A stretch of DNA of 64,000 bases from Amycolatopsis marina (GCF_900111885.1 NZ_FOKG01000003.1:186001-250000); one strand, 5' to 3'. Shown: positions 32,224 to 41,570, counted from the first letter of the stretch. Numbers and translations are program-made. Notes: a model not told the origin generated them from the sequence alone.

Positions 32224-32952
32224 ATGAGCACCTCGAGACTGCGGAGACCGACCGCGGGCAAGTCGGGTGCGATCCTGGAGACCTTCACCCGTTACGTCGC
32301 CGAACGCGGCTACGACGGCACGAACTTCGGCGACATAGCCGAAGAACTGGAGATCTCCAAGGGCACGATCGTGCACCACTACGGCACCAAGGACCAGTTG
32401 CTGGCCGCGTTGCACGAGTCGTACATGCAGCGCAGGCTGCGTGAGGCCCGCGAGATCGTGGAACGCCTCGCCTCGCCGAGCGAACGGCTGGCCGGGCTGC
32501 TGTTCGCGTTCATGCTGTACCAGGTACACGACCGCGCCGCGACCGTCGCGTTCCAGCGGGAGATCGCCAGGCTGGCTCGGCACGTCGCGCTGGCGGAGGG
32601 GGTTCGGCTGCGGTCGGAGTACCTTTCGCTGGTCCGCTCGCTGCTGCGGGACGGCATCGCCGAAGGCGAGTTCCGGGACTGCGACGTGCGGGTGCAGAGC
32701 CTGCTGTTCTTCGGCTCGGCGCACTGGGCGTGGACGTGGTTCGATCCCGAGGGCAGCGACACCGTGGAGCAGGTCGGAGCGAATCTGGTCGACCTCGTGC
32801 TAAGCAGCCTGCTCATCAACCGGGACCGGCTGGGAGAGCTGACCGATCTGGACGGTCACGTCCTCGCGACCGTCCTCGGTTGTCTCAGCAACGCCACCGG
32901 CACCGGGGACACGGCCGAGGAACCGGCGCAGCCAGTCCCTGCCATCCCCTGA
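32224..32952 (+). CDS. TetR-family regulator
   Basis: The 242-residue protein has an N-terminal HTH (ILETFTRYVAERGYDGTNFGDIAEELEISKGTIVHHYGTKDQLL) and a long helical effector domain. GAAGGGGATGACGTC precedes the ATG. It follows the IorBA operon by 136 bp and may regulate it. Its effector is unknown; the layout resembles KstR2-like regulators, but no steroid genes are nearby. Confidence 0.88.
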   Translation: MSTSRLRRPTAGKSGAILETFTRYVAERGYDGTNFGDIAEELEISKGTIVHHYGTKDQLLAALHESYMQRRLREAREIVERLASPSERLAGLLFAFMLYQVHDRAATVAFQREIARLARHVALAEGVRLRSEYLSLVRSLLRDGIAEGEFRDCDVRVQSLLFFGSAHWAWTWFDPEGSDTVEQVGANLVDLVLSSLLINRDRLGELTDLDGHVLATVLGCLSNATGTGDTAEEPAQPVPAIP

Positions 32953-33011
32953 CCGGCGGACTATGGGCGTCACAGGTGGCTAGTTGGCGGCTACGTAGCG
33001 CATCATCGGGT

Positions 33012-33476
33012 GTGGACTGGCTGGAGTTGCTGACGGACCGATCGGCCCGACGCTGGTTGCGCCGGATGGAGTCCCGGCTCGAATCGGGCTGGGCGGCGTT
33101 GTCCCGACGTCCTGACGTGCAGCAACAGTTCCGCGCGCACCTCGCCGCCGTGACCGACGCCGTCCGCTGCGAGGACGAGCTGGTGCCCCGGCCGGAACCG
33201 GTCACCCCGCTGGTGCTGCTGGCCAGTCACGGCTACGAGGTGTTCCAGGAGGCCGACCGGCGTGGCTGGAAACCTCCGGAACACGAAGCTCAGTGGACGC
33301 CCGGCGAGTGGTACGGCCTGCGACTACTGGCCTGCTACTGGCTGGCGAGCGAGGTACGGCGTGGCCCGCCGATGCCACCGATCATCACGCTCGCCGACCC
33401 GGGCGAGCAGCCGACCCCGCTGGGCCGGGGCCTGCCGCCGCCGACAGAGGGGGAGGGTCGGCGACGGCAGGCTTAA
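33012..33476 (+). CDS. Hypothetical protein
   Basis: The protein of about 154 residues starts DWLELLTDRSARRWLRRME and has helices and a Pro-rich C-terminus (EGEGRRRQA). Trp-rich (WLELL, WTPGEWYGLRLLACYWLASE). The GTG at 33012 was chosen; the GTG at 32976 is possible. Not recognised. It precedes the LigD-like genes, and no Ku gene is seen in the window. Confidence 0.6.
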   Translation: MDWLELLTDRSARRWLRRMESRLESGWAALSRRPDVQQQFRAHLAAVTDAVRCEDELVPRPEPVTPLVLLASHGYEVFQEADRRGWKPPEHEAQWTPGEWYGLRLLACYWLASEVRRGPPMPPIITLADPGEQPTPLGRGLPPPTEGEGRRRQA

Positions 33477-33648
33477 GGGAGCGCGTACTGGGGGAGGTCG
33501 CGCTCCCGAACGCAGTTTAGGAGACTTTTCCTCTCCGCGCCGCGTTTGGGGCCAACTGCCGTAATTGGCTCGCTTCGAGTTTCACTCCACCCGCCATCGG
33601 ATACCCCTCCTGTACGGCGATGCCGGAAGGGAGCGGGGTGCGACAAGA

Positions 33649-35091
33649 GTGGCCGGATTGGACGAGTACCGGCGAAAAAGAGACTCCAGGCGCACCCCCG
33701 AACCGGTGCCGGACGCGGACGAACTCCCCCGCGGCAACGACGACGTCTTCGTGATCCAGGAGCACCATGCCCGCAGGCTGCACTGGGACGTCCGGCTGGA
33801 GCGGGACGGGGTGCTGGTCTCCTATGCGGTGCCGAAAGGCCTGCCCCCCGAACCGGGCACCCCCCGGCTCGCGGTGCACACCGAGGACCACCCGCTGGAG
33901 TACGCGAGCTTCGAGGGCGAGATCCCGGCGGGTGAGTACGGCGGCGGGAAGATGCTGATCTGGGACAACGGCAGGTACGAGACGCTGCACTGGTCTCCGC
34001 ACAAGGTCGAGGTCGTGCTGCACGGGCGCCGGGCGCGGGGGCGATATGTGTTCGTCCAGCAGCACGGCACCGAGTCCGATCGGAACTGGCTGGTGCGCCG
34101 CGTGGACCCCGCCGAACGTGAATGGGCCTCACTTCCCGGCTTTCTCCCGCCGATGCGGGCACGGGCGGGCGCCCTCCCGCCTACCGGGGAGGACGGCGAC
34201 TGGGCCTACGAGTTCGCCTGGCAGGGGCAGCGCACGATCGCCAGGGCCCAGGGCGGCAGGGTGCAGCTGTTCGACGAGGCGGGTTCCGACGTGACCCGCA
34301 TCTTCCCCGAGCTACGCGGTATGGGCGAGGAACTCGGGGCCACCGAGGCGCTGCTCGACGGCGAGATCGTGGTCCTCGATCAGGGGGTGCCCAGCCAGGA
34401 GGGACTCGATCGCAGACAGCAGGCGGGCGACACCCGGCAGGCGCACCGGCTCAAGGCCCGGTTGCCCGCGGTGTACCTGGCCTTCGACGTGCTGCACCTG
34501 GACGGGCGGTCCTGCCTCGAGCTGCCGTATCTGGAACGCAGAAAGCTGCTGACCGGTCTGCGGCTGGCCGGGCCGAGCTGGCAGACGCCCGAGCACTACG
34601 TGGGCGATGGCGGCTCGGTGGTGCGGGCCGGTCGGGCGAACGGCCTTTCCGGCGTCGTGACGAAACGAGTCGACGGCCCTTACCTGCCGGGCCGGAAAAG
34701 TCCCGATTGGACAGTGGTGGCCGGGGTCCGGGTGCAGGAGGTGGTGATCGGCGGCTGGCAGGCGGGCGAGGGAAACCGTTCCAGCTCGTTCGGCTCGCTG
34801 CTGCTGGGCGTGCCGCACGGTGACGCGCTGCGTTATGTCGGTTCGGTAGGCACCGGCTTCGACGCCGAGACACTGCGATCCCTCGCCGGGCGGTTGCGCC
34901 GCCTCGAGCGCAAGCGGAGCCCGTTCCACTCGCCACCCTCGGGCAAGGACCGTAACGTGCACTGGGTAAGGCCGGAGATCGTCGGGGAGGTCGTGTTTCG
35001 CGACTGGACGAAGGCCGGCTGGCTGCGGTCCCCTCGGTGGCGGGGCCTGCGGCCGAACCGGGAGGCGAGCGAGGTGGAGCTCGATGGCTGA
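33649..35091 (+). CDS. LigD-type phosphoesterase plus inactive-looking ATP-dependent DNA ligase domain
   Basis: The 480-residue protein has an N-terminal 3'-phosphoesterase domain (about 1-150) with His and Asp residues intact (EHHARRLHWDVRLERDG; VHTEDHPLEYASFEGEIPAGEYGGG). From about 180 on it follows the ligase core of LigD, but motif I is EFAWQGQR where active ligases have E-x-K-x-D-G-x-R, so the catalytic lysine is Ala190. Motif IV reads SGVVTKR instead of EGVxAKR, and both motif V lysines are gone (DWTVVAGVRVQEV). Motifs III (LLDGEIVVLD) and the OB end are kept. The enzyme is probably an end-processing factor with a structural ligase domain. The GTG at 33649 is the most likely start. Confidence 0.85.
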   Translation: MAGLDEYRRKRDSRRTPEPVPDADELPRGNDDVFVIQEHHARRLHWDVRLERDGVLVSYAVPKGLPPEPGTPRLAVHTEDHPLEYASFEGEIPAGEYGGGKMLIWDNGRYETLHWSPHKVEVVLHGRRARGRYVFVQQHGTESDRNWLVRRVDPAEREWASLPGFLPPMRARAGALPPTGEDGDWAYEFAWQGQRTIARAQGGRVQLFDEAGSDVTRIFPELRGMGEELGATEALLDGEIVVLDQGVPSQEGLDRRQQAGDTRQAHRLKARLPAVYLAFDVLHLDGRSCLELPYLERRKLLTGLRLAGPSWQTPEHYVGDGGSVVRAGRANGLSGVVTKRVDGPYLPGRKSPDWTVVAGVRVQEVVIGGWQAGEGNRSSSFGSLLLGVPHGDALRYVGSVGTGFDAETLRSLAGRLRRLERKRSPFHSPPSGKDRNVHWVRPEIVGEVVFRDWTKAGWLRSPRWRGLRPNREASEVELDG

Positions 35092-36010
35092 ACAGCGGAT
35101 CTCCGTACGGGTTGACGACCGCACGCTCAGTCTGTCCAATCTGCACAAGGTGCTCTACCCGGCGAGTGGCTTCACCAAGCGCGACGTGATCGACTACTAC
35201 AGCCGGATCGCGCCCGTCATCCTGCCGTACCTGCGCGACAGGGCCACGACGTTCCTGCGCTATCCGGAAGGGGTCGAGGGCGAGCCGTTCTTCGAGAAGG
35301 ACGTCTCCCGTCACGCTCCGGACTGGGTGCGCACGGCCAAGCTGCGAACCAGCTCGCGGGGCAGCGGCTCGCGTGGATCGGAGATCAACGAGTATCCGGT
35401 GATCAACGACCTGCCGACACTGGTGTGGGCGGCGAATCTCGCGGCACTGGAGTTACATGTTCCACAGTGGACCGTAGGCCCTCGTGGTGCCCGGCGCAGC
35501 CCGGACCTGCTCGTGTTCGACCTCGATCCCGGCGCCCCCGCCGACATCGTGGACTGTTGCCGGGTCGCGGAACTGCTGCGCACCGAACTCGCCGAGGACG
35601 GTCTGACGGCGTGGGCGAAGACCAGCGGCTCAAAGGGGATGCAGCTCTACTGCTCCGTGCGCACCACGAAGCCGGAGCAGACCTCGGCCTACGCGAAGGC
35701 GTTGGCGGAACGGCTGGCGAAGGCGCACCCCGAGGCCATCGTGGCGAAGATGGCCAAGGCGGCCCGTCCCGGCAAGGTCTTCATCGACTGGAGCCAGAAC
35801 AACCCGGCCAAGACCACGGTCGCGCCCTACTCGCTGCGCGGCCGGGAGCGGCCGACCGTGTCCACCCCCATCACCTGGGACGAGGTCGAGTCCTGCCGCA
35901 AGGCGGCCGACCTCGTCTTCACCAGTGACGACGTGCTGCAACGCGTCGACGAGTTCGGCGACCTGTTCGAGGAGGTGCAGGATCGACCCGCGAAACTCCC
36001 CCGCGTCTGA
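35084..36010 (+). CDS. ligD: LigD-type primase-polymerase domain protein
   Basis: The 308-residue stand-alone polymerase domain of NHEJ LigD overlaps the ligase-like gene by 8 bp. Metal-binding Asp146 and Asp148 (LLVFDLDPG) and Asp235 (VFIDWSQNN) are present. The triphosphate-contact motif usually written SGxKGLHLY reads SGSKGMQLY, with Gln187 in place of His. It probably adds nucleotides at broken ends. Ku is not in the window. Confidence 0.88.
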   Translation: MAEQRISVRVDDRTLSLSNLHKVLYPASGFTKRDVIDYYSRIAPVILPYLRDRATTFLRYPEGVEGEPFFEKDVSRHAPDWVRTAKLRTSSRGSGSRGSEINEYPVINDLPTLVWAANLAALELHVPQWTVGPRGARRSPDLLVFDLDPGAPADIVDCCRVAELLRTELAEDGLTAWAKTSGSKGMQLYCSVRTTKPEQTSAYAKALAERLAKAHPEAIVAKMAKAARPGKVFIDWSQNNPAKTTVAPYSLRGRERPTVSTPITWDEVESCRKAADLVFTSDDVLQRVDEFGDLFEEVQDRPAKLPRV

Positions 36011-36014
36011 CGGG

Positions 36015-37136
36015 ATGCGTGGAAACGACGGAATGCCTGGCACTGGCGACTCCCGCAAGCAGGTGGTGATCACCGGCGCCAGCGGAAACATCGGCACGGC
36101 ACTGCTGCGCCGCTGCCAGGACCTGGAGAACTGGGACATCACCGGCGTGGCCCGGCGGCTGCCCGACCGCGACCGCACGCCGTACTCCTGCGCGACGTGG
36201 TTCACCTGCGACATCGGCGAGCCCAGCGCCCCCGCGTCGCTGGCGGAGATCTTCACCGGCGCTGACGCCGTGGTCCATCTGGCCTGGGCCATCCACCCGC
36301 CCCGGTCGGATCCGCCGATGCGCCGGACCAACAACGACGGCACCGCCGCGGTGCTCGCCGCGGCGGCCGCCGCCGGAGTTCGGCACATCGTCTGCGCGTC
36401 GTCGGTGGCCGCCTACTCGCCCGCCCAGCGATGGCAGCGGGTACACGAGGACTGGCCCTGCGACGGTGTTCCCGGCAGTGCCTACAGCAGGGGGAAGGCC
36501 GAACTCGAACGCCGACTGGACGCCTTCACCGCCACCCGCCCCGACATCACGCTCACCCGGATCCGGCCCTGCGCCGTCGTGCAGCGGGACGCGGCGGGCG
36601 AGTTCGCCAGGTGGCTGACCAGCGCACTGCTTCCGGAACGCCTGATCGGCGCGCGTTGGCTGCCCCTGCCGCTGTGGGACGAACTCCGGCTGCAGCTGGT
36701 GCACGCGGAGGACGTGGCCGACGCCATCCGGCTGATTCTGAACCGGGGCGAGTCGGGTGCGTTCAACCTGGCCGCCGAACCGGCACTCGGCGCCGTCGAC
36801 GTCACCAGGGCGGCGGACAGCCCGCGTCTGCCGGTGCCTGCCGGACTGGTGAAGGCGGCCGCCGGTCTTACCTGGCAGGTCGGAGTCCAGCCCTTACACC
36901 CCGGGTGGCTGACCCTCGCCGACCAGGTCGCGCACGTGGACACCACCCGGGCGCGGGAACAGCTCGGCTGGGCACCTCGCTGGGACGGCGTGAGCGCCCT
37001 GAAGGATCTGCTCGAGGGGATGCGCGACTTGGCAGGGGCGCCCAGTCCCCCGCTCGAACCCAACGGAAAAAACGGTTTGCTGGCGCGGCTGCGGTCGGTC
37101 CCCTGGGGACGTCCCGGCAGCCAGCCACAGGCCTGA
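36015..37136 (+). CDS. NAD(P)-dependent epimerase/dehydratase (extended SDR)
   Basis: The protein of about 373 residues has the Rossmann motif VVITGASGNIGTALLRR, VHLAWAIHPPRSD and the catalytic YSRGK. Its C-terminal part resembles nucleotide-sugar epimerase relatives in actinobacteria; no sugar substrate can be named. The ATG at 36015 or 36033 is possible. It lies 4 bp after the polymerase gene and 18 bp before the next gene. Confidence 0.85.
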   Translation: MRGNDGMPGTGDSRKQVVITGASGNIGTALLRRCQDLENWDITGVARRLPDRDRTPYSCATWFTCDIGEPSAPASLAEIFTGADAVVHLAWAIHPPRSDPPMRRTNNDGTAAVLAAAAAAGVRHIVCASSVAAYSPAQRWQRVHEDWPCDGVPGSAYSRGKAELERRLDAFTATRPDITLTRIRPCAVVQRDAAGEFARWLTSALLPERLIGARWLPLPLWDELRLQLVHAEDVADAIRLILNRGESGAFNLAAEPALGAVDVTRAADSPRLPVPAGLVKAAAGLTWQVGVQPLHPGWLTLADQVAHVDTTRAREQLGWAPRWDGVSALKDLLEGMRDLAGAPSPPLEPNGKNGLLARLRSVPWGRPGSQPQA

Positions 37137-37154
37137 CAGGAGAGGAGGTACGCG

Positions 37155-38747
37155 ATGAGCACCGACGTCGTCGACGCGGTCGTGATCGGTGCGGGGCACA
37201 ACGGCCTAGTCGCCGCGAACCTGCTCGCCGACGCGGGATGGCAGGTTCTCGTCCTCGAAGCGGCCGACCGGCCGGGGGGCGCGGTGCATACCGCCGATAT
37301 GGATACGCCGGGGTTCACCTCCGATCTGTGCAGTGCGTTCTTTCCGCTCTCGGCAGCCTCCCCGGTGTTCGCCGGTCTGGATCTGGAAAACCACGGGCTG
37401 CGGTGGCGGCACGCGCCGGATGTGCTGGCCCACGTGCTGCCGGACGACCGGTGCGCGGTGCTCTCCCGCGACCTCGGCCGCACCACCACCTCGCTGGCCG
37501 AGTTCGCATCGCAGGACGCGGTGGCCTGGGAAAGCATGTACGCCCAGTGGCAGCGGATCAGGGACGACCTGATGGAGGCGCTGCTGCGCCCGTTCCCCCC
37601 GGTCCGCCCCGCCGCGCGGCTGCTGCGCGAACTCGGCACCGGTGAGGCGCTGCGGCTGGCGCGGCTGCTGGCACTGCCCGCGCGCAAACTGGTCGAGGAA
37701 CGGTTCGACGGCGAGGGCGCGCGGCTGCTGCTGGCCGGCAACGCGATGCACGCGGATCTCGGCTCCGAGGAGCCTGGCAGCGGCGTGTTCGGCTGGCTGC
37801 TGGCGATGCTCGGCCAGGACGTCGGGTTCCCGGCTCCCGAGGGCGGCGCGGGGCGGATCACCGACGCGCTGCTGCACCGGCTTGCCGAACGGGGCGGTCA
37901 GGTGCGGTGTGGGCGGCGGGTCCAGCGGGTGCTGACGGCCAGGGGACGCGCGGTGGGGGTGCGGGACGCGTCGGGGGAGCTGGTGCGGGCCCGGCACGCC
38001 GTGCTCGCCGACGTGCCCGCGCCCTCGCTGTACCTCGATCTGGTCGGTCCGGAGCAACTGCCCGCGCGGCTGCTGGAGGACCTGCGCGGCTTCCGCTGGG
38101 ACGACGCGACGGTGAAGGTCGACTGGGCGTTGTCCGGACCGGTGCCGTGGACGGCGCGGGGTGCGGCCGGAGCCGGAACCGTGCATCTCGGCGCCGATCT
38201 CCAGGGGCTCAGCAGGTTCAGCTCCGATCTACAGCTGCACCGGGTGCCGGAGGACCCGTTCGTGTTGCTGGGGCAGATGACGACGACCGATCCCACGCGT
38301 TCACCGGAGGGAACGGCCTCGGTGTGGGCGTACACGCATGTCCCCCACGGCAGCTGCGACGACGAGCGATCACTGGCGGAGGTGGTGCGCCGGATCGAGC
38401 AGACCGTGCAGCGGCACGCGCCGGGTTTCACCGACCTGATCGTCGACCGACGGGTACAGGGCCCGGTGCAGCTGGAGGCGCACAACGCCAATCTCGTCGG
38501 CGGCGCGATCAACGGCGGGACGGCAGCGATCTACCAGGAGTTGTTCTTCCGGCCGGTGCCGGGACTCGGCCGGGCGGACACCCCGGTGGACCGGCTGTAC
38601 CTGGCGGGGGCGTCGGCCCATCCGGGTGGCGCGGTGCACGGCGCGCCCGGCGCGAACGCCGCCCGGGCGGCCCTGGCCCGCCACGGGCTCGCCGGTGACC
38701 TGTACGCGCGTCTCATCCAGGGCCTGCACAAGCGCATCTACACCTGA
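37155..38747 (+). CDS. Phytoene desaturase-like FAD/NAD(P) oxidoreductase
   Basis: The 530-residue protein has a dinucleotide-binding N-terminus (VIGAGHNGLVAANLLADAGWQVLVLEAADRPGG) and a C-terminal YLAGASAHPGGAVHGAPGANAARAA typical of the phytoene dehydrogenase/CrtI-like family. AGGAGAGGAGG precedes the ATG. No carotenoid cluster genes lie beside it, so the substrate is unknown. A composite repeat follows its stop. Confidence 0.88.
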   Translation: MSTDVVDAVVIGAGHNGLVAANLLADAGWQVLVLEAADRPGGAVHTADMDTPGFTSDLCSAFFPLSAASPVFAGLDLENHGLRWRHAPDVLAHVLPDDRCAVLSRDLGRTTTSLAEFASQDAVAWESMYAQWQRIRDDLMEALLRPFPPVRPAARLLRELGTGEALRLARLLALPARKLVEERFDGEGARLLLAGNAMHADLGSEEPGSGVFGWLLAMLGQDVGFPAPEGGAGRITDALLHRLAERGGQVRCGRRVQRVLTARGRAVGVRDASGELVRARHAVLADVPAPSLYLDLVGPEQLPARLLEDLRGFRWDDATVKVDWALSGPVPWTARGAAGAGTVHLGADLQGLSRFSSDLQLHRVPEDPFVLLGQMTTTDPTRSPEGTASVWAYTHVPHGSCDDERSLAEVVRRIEQTVQRHAPGFTDLIVDRRVQGPVQLEAHNANLVGGAINGGTAAIYQELFFRPVPGLGRADTPVDRLYLAGASAHPGGAVHGAPGANAARAALARHGLAGDLYARLIQGLHKRIYT

Positions 38748-38751
38748 CCCG

Positions 38752-38912
38752 CACTTTCCCGGGAAAGTGTCGTGTCGGGCCTCGCACTTTCCCGGGAAAG
38801 TGCGGATGGTGGTAGTTGGCGCCGATGTCGATCTTGCTTGGTGGTACTTGCAGGCGCTCCATCCCTGGAAGGTGAGGGGCGGGCGGTGATCGCACTTTCC
38901 CGGGAAAGTGCG
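38752..38912. repeat. Composite repeat (B5, B6, A5, B7)
   Basis: B5 (38752-38769), B6 (38783-38804), family A arm A5 (38811-38860) and B7 (38891-38912) form a 161-bp block. B6 and B7 centres are 108 bp apart. The order and spacing match the block at 44873-45037 in inverted orientation. It lies between convergent genes. Confidence 0.92.
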
Positions 38913-38914
38913 GG

Positions 38915-39364
38915 TCAGGGGGTGCCGCCGCCGCGGCCGTCGGCCAGATCGGCGAGCCTGCCGAGCGCCTCCTGGTTTCTCGGCTTGAGCAGGAGGTCCT
39001 GCAGTACCTTCGGCGCCATGCTCACGGGCCCACCGGTGGGATGCTCCTCCATCCGTATTTCGGTTTCCCGCTCGGCCAACGGCAAAAGCGACACGCGGAT
39101 ACGTACGTCACCCAGCACCCACAGCTTCGCCCGCAGCTCCAGCATCCGGTCCTGCTCCATGGTCAGCACCTCGGTCTCGTCAGCGACCTGGACCGGCCAC
39201 GGACCGGACTTGTGGTAGATCCGCGACCCCACGGACGGCCAGTTCGGGTCGACATCGCGGATATGTGATGCACCGACCACCCATCCTGCGTAGGACCAGC
39301 CGTCGGCCAGCACGGCGAAGATGTCCTTCGCCGGCACGGGGACGGTGCGGCAGACCTCGGTCAT
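38915..39364 (-). CDS. SRPBCC family protein
   Basis: The 149-residue protein has the START-like pattern: TVPVPAKDIFAVLADGWSYAGWVVGASHIRDVDP, VADETEVLTMEQDRMLELRAKLW, and a C-terminal helix (VLQDLLLKPRNQEALGRLADLAD). Ligand unknown. AGGAGG precedes its ATG. The CDS ends 2 bp from the composite repeat. Confidence 0.85.
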   Translation of the reverse strand: MTEVCRTVPVPAKDIFAVLADGWSYAGWVVGASHIRDVDPNWPSVGSRIYHKSGPWPVQVADETEVLTMEQDRMLELRAKLWVLGDVRIRVSLLPLAERETEIRMEEHPTGGPVSMAPKVLQDLLLKPRNQEALGRLADLADGRGGGTP

Positions 39365-39443
39365 ACGTCCTCCTCAGCTTCGTGACCCCGGCGGGAACCC
39401 GTCAACGAGTTCCGGTGATGAGGGTGGGGATTTGGGGTGCACG

Positions 39444-39683
39444 TCAGGCACCGAGGGTGGAGATCTCGGTGCGCAGCAGTGCGACCTGCTCGCGCAGCCC
39501 GTCGTCGTCCGGGTTGTCACCGAGGCGGTCCCGCAGGGCAGCGCGCGAAATGACCAGCAGCGCGCCCTTCACCTCCTCGGTACCGGAGGGACCGGTCAGG
39601 ACGTAGTCGCCCTCCCGCAGCATCAGTTGCGCACCGGGCCCGGCGTCCAGCAGCCGGCGCAGGTGGTCGACCTCCAGTGGCAT
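39444..39683 (-). CDS. Small conserved hypothetical protein
   Basis: The 79-residue protein (MPLEVDHLRRLLDAGPGAQ start) has the pattern REGDYVLTGPSGTEEVKGALLVISRAALRDRLG. GAGGAG lies 6 nt before the ATG at 39683. It is divergent from the universal stress protein gene. The function is unknown. Confidence 0.7.
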   Translation of the reverse strand: MPLEVDHLRRLLDAGPGAQLMLREGDYVLTGPSGTEEVKGALLVISRAALRDRLGDNPDDDGLREQVALLRTEISTLGA

Positions 39684-39821
39684 GAGCATCTCCTCGAACG
39701 TCGTGCCGCACGGTCCTCCTCGGGATGCCCAGGATCGCGGTGGCGAAACGCTCGGCACGAAACGGTCACCGGCGGGACAATCGGGCAGGAAAGCGGCAGG
39801 CCGCGGGACCAAGGAGGTCGG

Positions 39822-40709
39822 ATGACGCGACAGCACGGCAATGCGCCGATCGTCGTCGGAGTGGACGGATCGGAGCGGGCGCTCGACGCGGTCCGCTGGG
39901 CGGCACGGGAGGCCGCGGGCTGGAACACGCCGTTGCGCCTGGTGAGCGCGTCGGGCTATCCGGACCTCTACATCGGTGCCACGCTCCCGCCCCCGGGCGG
40001 CCTGCTGGACGAGCTGGAGCAACACGGGAACAACGTCGTGCACGAGGCGGAACTGGCGGCCGCGGCGGAGGCCGACGTCGAGATCCACACCCAGGTCACC
40101 CCCGACTCCCCCATCCCGTTCCTCATCGAGGCCTCGACGACGGCCCGGATGGTGGTGCTGGGCGCGTCGGGCCGCGGCGGGTTCGTCGGACTGCTGGTCG
40201 GTTCCACCACCATCGCGCTGGCGGCGCACGCGCACTGCCCCGTCGTGTCCGTGCGCGGCCAACCGGCCCCCGAAGGTCCGGTGGTCGTGGGTGTCGACGG
40301 CAGCGAGCTGAGCGAGGACGCCATCGAGTTCGCGTTCGAGGAGGCGGCGCTGCGTGACGCGGAGCTCGTCGCGGTGCACACCTGGAGCGACGCCGACACC
40401 GAAGCCGTGTTCAGCGAGACCCGGTTGCAGTTCGAGTGGGAGCCGCTGGAGGAGGCCGAGCAGCGGGTGCTCGCCGAGCGCCTCGCCGGGTGGCAGGAAC
40501 GCCACCCGGACGTGCGAGTCCGGCGGGTGGTGGAGCGGGACAAGCCCCGGCACCAGCTGCTGGAGTTGAGTCGCGGCGCTCAGCTGTTGGTGGTGGGCAG
40601 CCGAGGCAGGGGCGGGTTCCGCGGCATGCTGATGGGCTCGACCAGCCAGGCGCTGCTGCACCACGCCGAGTGTCCGGTGATGGTGATCAGGAAGGAACAG
40701 GGTGAGTGA
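39822..40709 (+). CDS. Tandem universal stress protein
   Basis: The 295-residue protein has two UspA domains. Each ends in an ATP-binding G-2x-G-9x-G-S/T motif (VVLGASGRGGFVGLLVGST; VVGSRGRGGFRGMLMGST). AAGGAGG precedes the ATG. Such proteins bind ATP and appear under hypoxia or starvation in actinobacteria. Its stop codon is directly adjacent to the convergent LuxR gene stop. Confidence 0.93.
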   Translation: MTRQHGNAPIVVGVDGSERALDAVRWAAREAAGWNTPLRLVSASGYPDLYIGATLPPPGGLLDELEQHGNNVVHEAELAAAAEADVEIHTQVTPDSPIPFLIEASTTARMVVLGASGRGGFVGLLVGSTTIALAAHAHCPVVSVRGQPAPEGPVVVGVDGSELSEDAIEFAFEEAALRDAELVAVHTWSDADTEAVFSETRLQFEWEPLEEAEQRVLAERLAGWQERHPDVRVRRVVERDKPRHQLLELSRGAQLLVVGSRGRGGFRGMLMGSTSQALLHHAECPVMVIRKEQGE

Positions 40710-41570
40710 TCACGGCAGCAGGCCGGCCCGCCGCGCGGCGATAACCGTCTCCAGGCGTCCGTGCGTGCCGAGCTTGCGCATGACCTGGCGGAGGTAGCTC
40801 TTCACGGTCTCCGGGCGCAGGCCCAGGCTCCGCCCCGACTCGGCGTTGGTGCAGCCTGCCGCCACGCACACCAGTACGTCGAGTTCCCGCGGCGTCAGCG
40901 CGGCGACCGGCGCCGGCGTGCCGGGGCGGCGCTGAGCCGCGGCGAGACGGTCGCACACGCCCTGCAGCTGGGCACGTAGTTCGTCGTCGTCGGTGTCCTG
41001 CGCGAGCAGCCGCAGTTCCGTGTGGGCCGCACGGACCTCCTCCCAGTCGGCGGAGTTCCACGGCTGGCTTCCGGCCTCGGTGAACGCACGCACGCTCGTG
41101 CGCCGACCGTCGAGTTCATCGCGGACGACGAGGTTCTGCTCCAGCCCACGGGCGGTGTCCACGGCCGCGCCGAGTGTCCGGTCACCGAGCGAGGCGGCGT
41201 TGCGGGCCGCTCCGTAGAGCACGCCGCGCACGGTGCGGCGCACGACCACGGGGACCGCGATGATGGCCCGCAGCCCCTCCGCGCCGACGGCCGCGTCGTA
41301 GTCGTGCGTGATCCCCCGCGCGCTGGGATAGTCGTTCAGGGCCAGCACCCGGCCCAGTGCCACGACCTTGCCACCCAGCCCCGATCCGGGTGCCACGGCG
41401 AGACCCTGCAGGGAGTTGGTGACGGTGCCGACGAGTTCGGACAGCTGCAACCGGCGCCCCCGCAGCACCGGCCCGCCGAAGACGACGGGCAGCCCGGTCT
41501 CCTTGCGCAACTGGAGCAGCGCAGCACGGATCGCGACCCGGTCGTCGCGCAGGCGCTGCTCGCCCACCAC
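40710..41570 (-). CDS. GAF plus LuxR-type transcriptional regulator
   Basis: The 286-residue protein has an N-terminal GAF-like sensor (about 15-150; LVGTVTNSLQGLAVAPGSGLGGKVVALGRVL) and a C-terminal LuxR HTH (LTPRELDVLVCVAAGCTNAESGRSLGLRPETVKSYLRQVMRKLG). It is divergent from an acyl-CoA ligase gene (41690), the usual arrangement for this regulator type, which probably controls that gene. Confidence 0.9.
   Translation of the reverse strand: MVGEQRLRDDRVAIRAALLQLRKETGLPVVFGGPVLRGRRLQLSELVGTVTNSLQGLAVAPGSGLGGKVVALGRVLALNDYPSARGITHDYDAAVGAEGLRAIIAVPVVVRRTVRGVLYGAARNAASLGDRTLGAAVDTARGLEQNLVVRDELDGRRTSVRAFTEAGSQPWNSADWEEVRAAHTELRLLAQDTDDDELRAQLQGVCDRLAAAQRRPGTPAPVAALTPRELDVLVCVAAGCTNAESGRSLGLRPETVKSYLRQVMRKLGTHGRLETVIAARRAGLLP

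Noticed and set aside
33012..33476. Gene before the LigD-like pair considered as Ku
   Set aside because: It is only about 154 residues and shows no Ku-type motif; Ku is about 270-350 residues.
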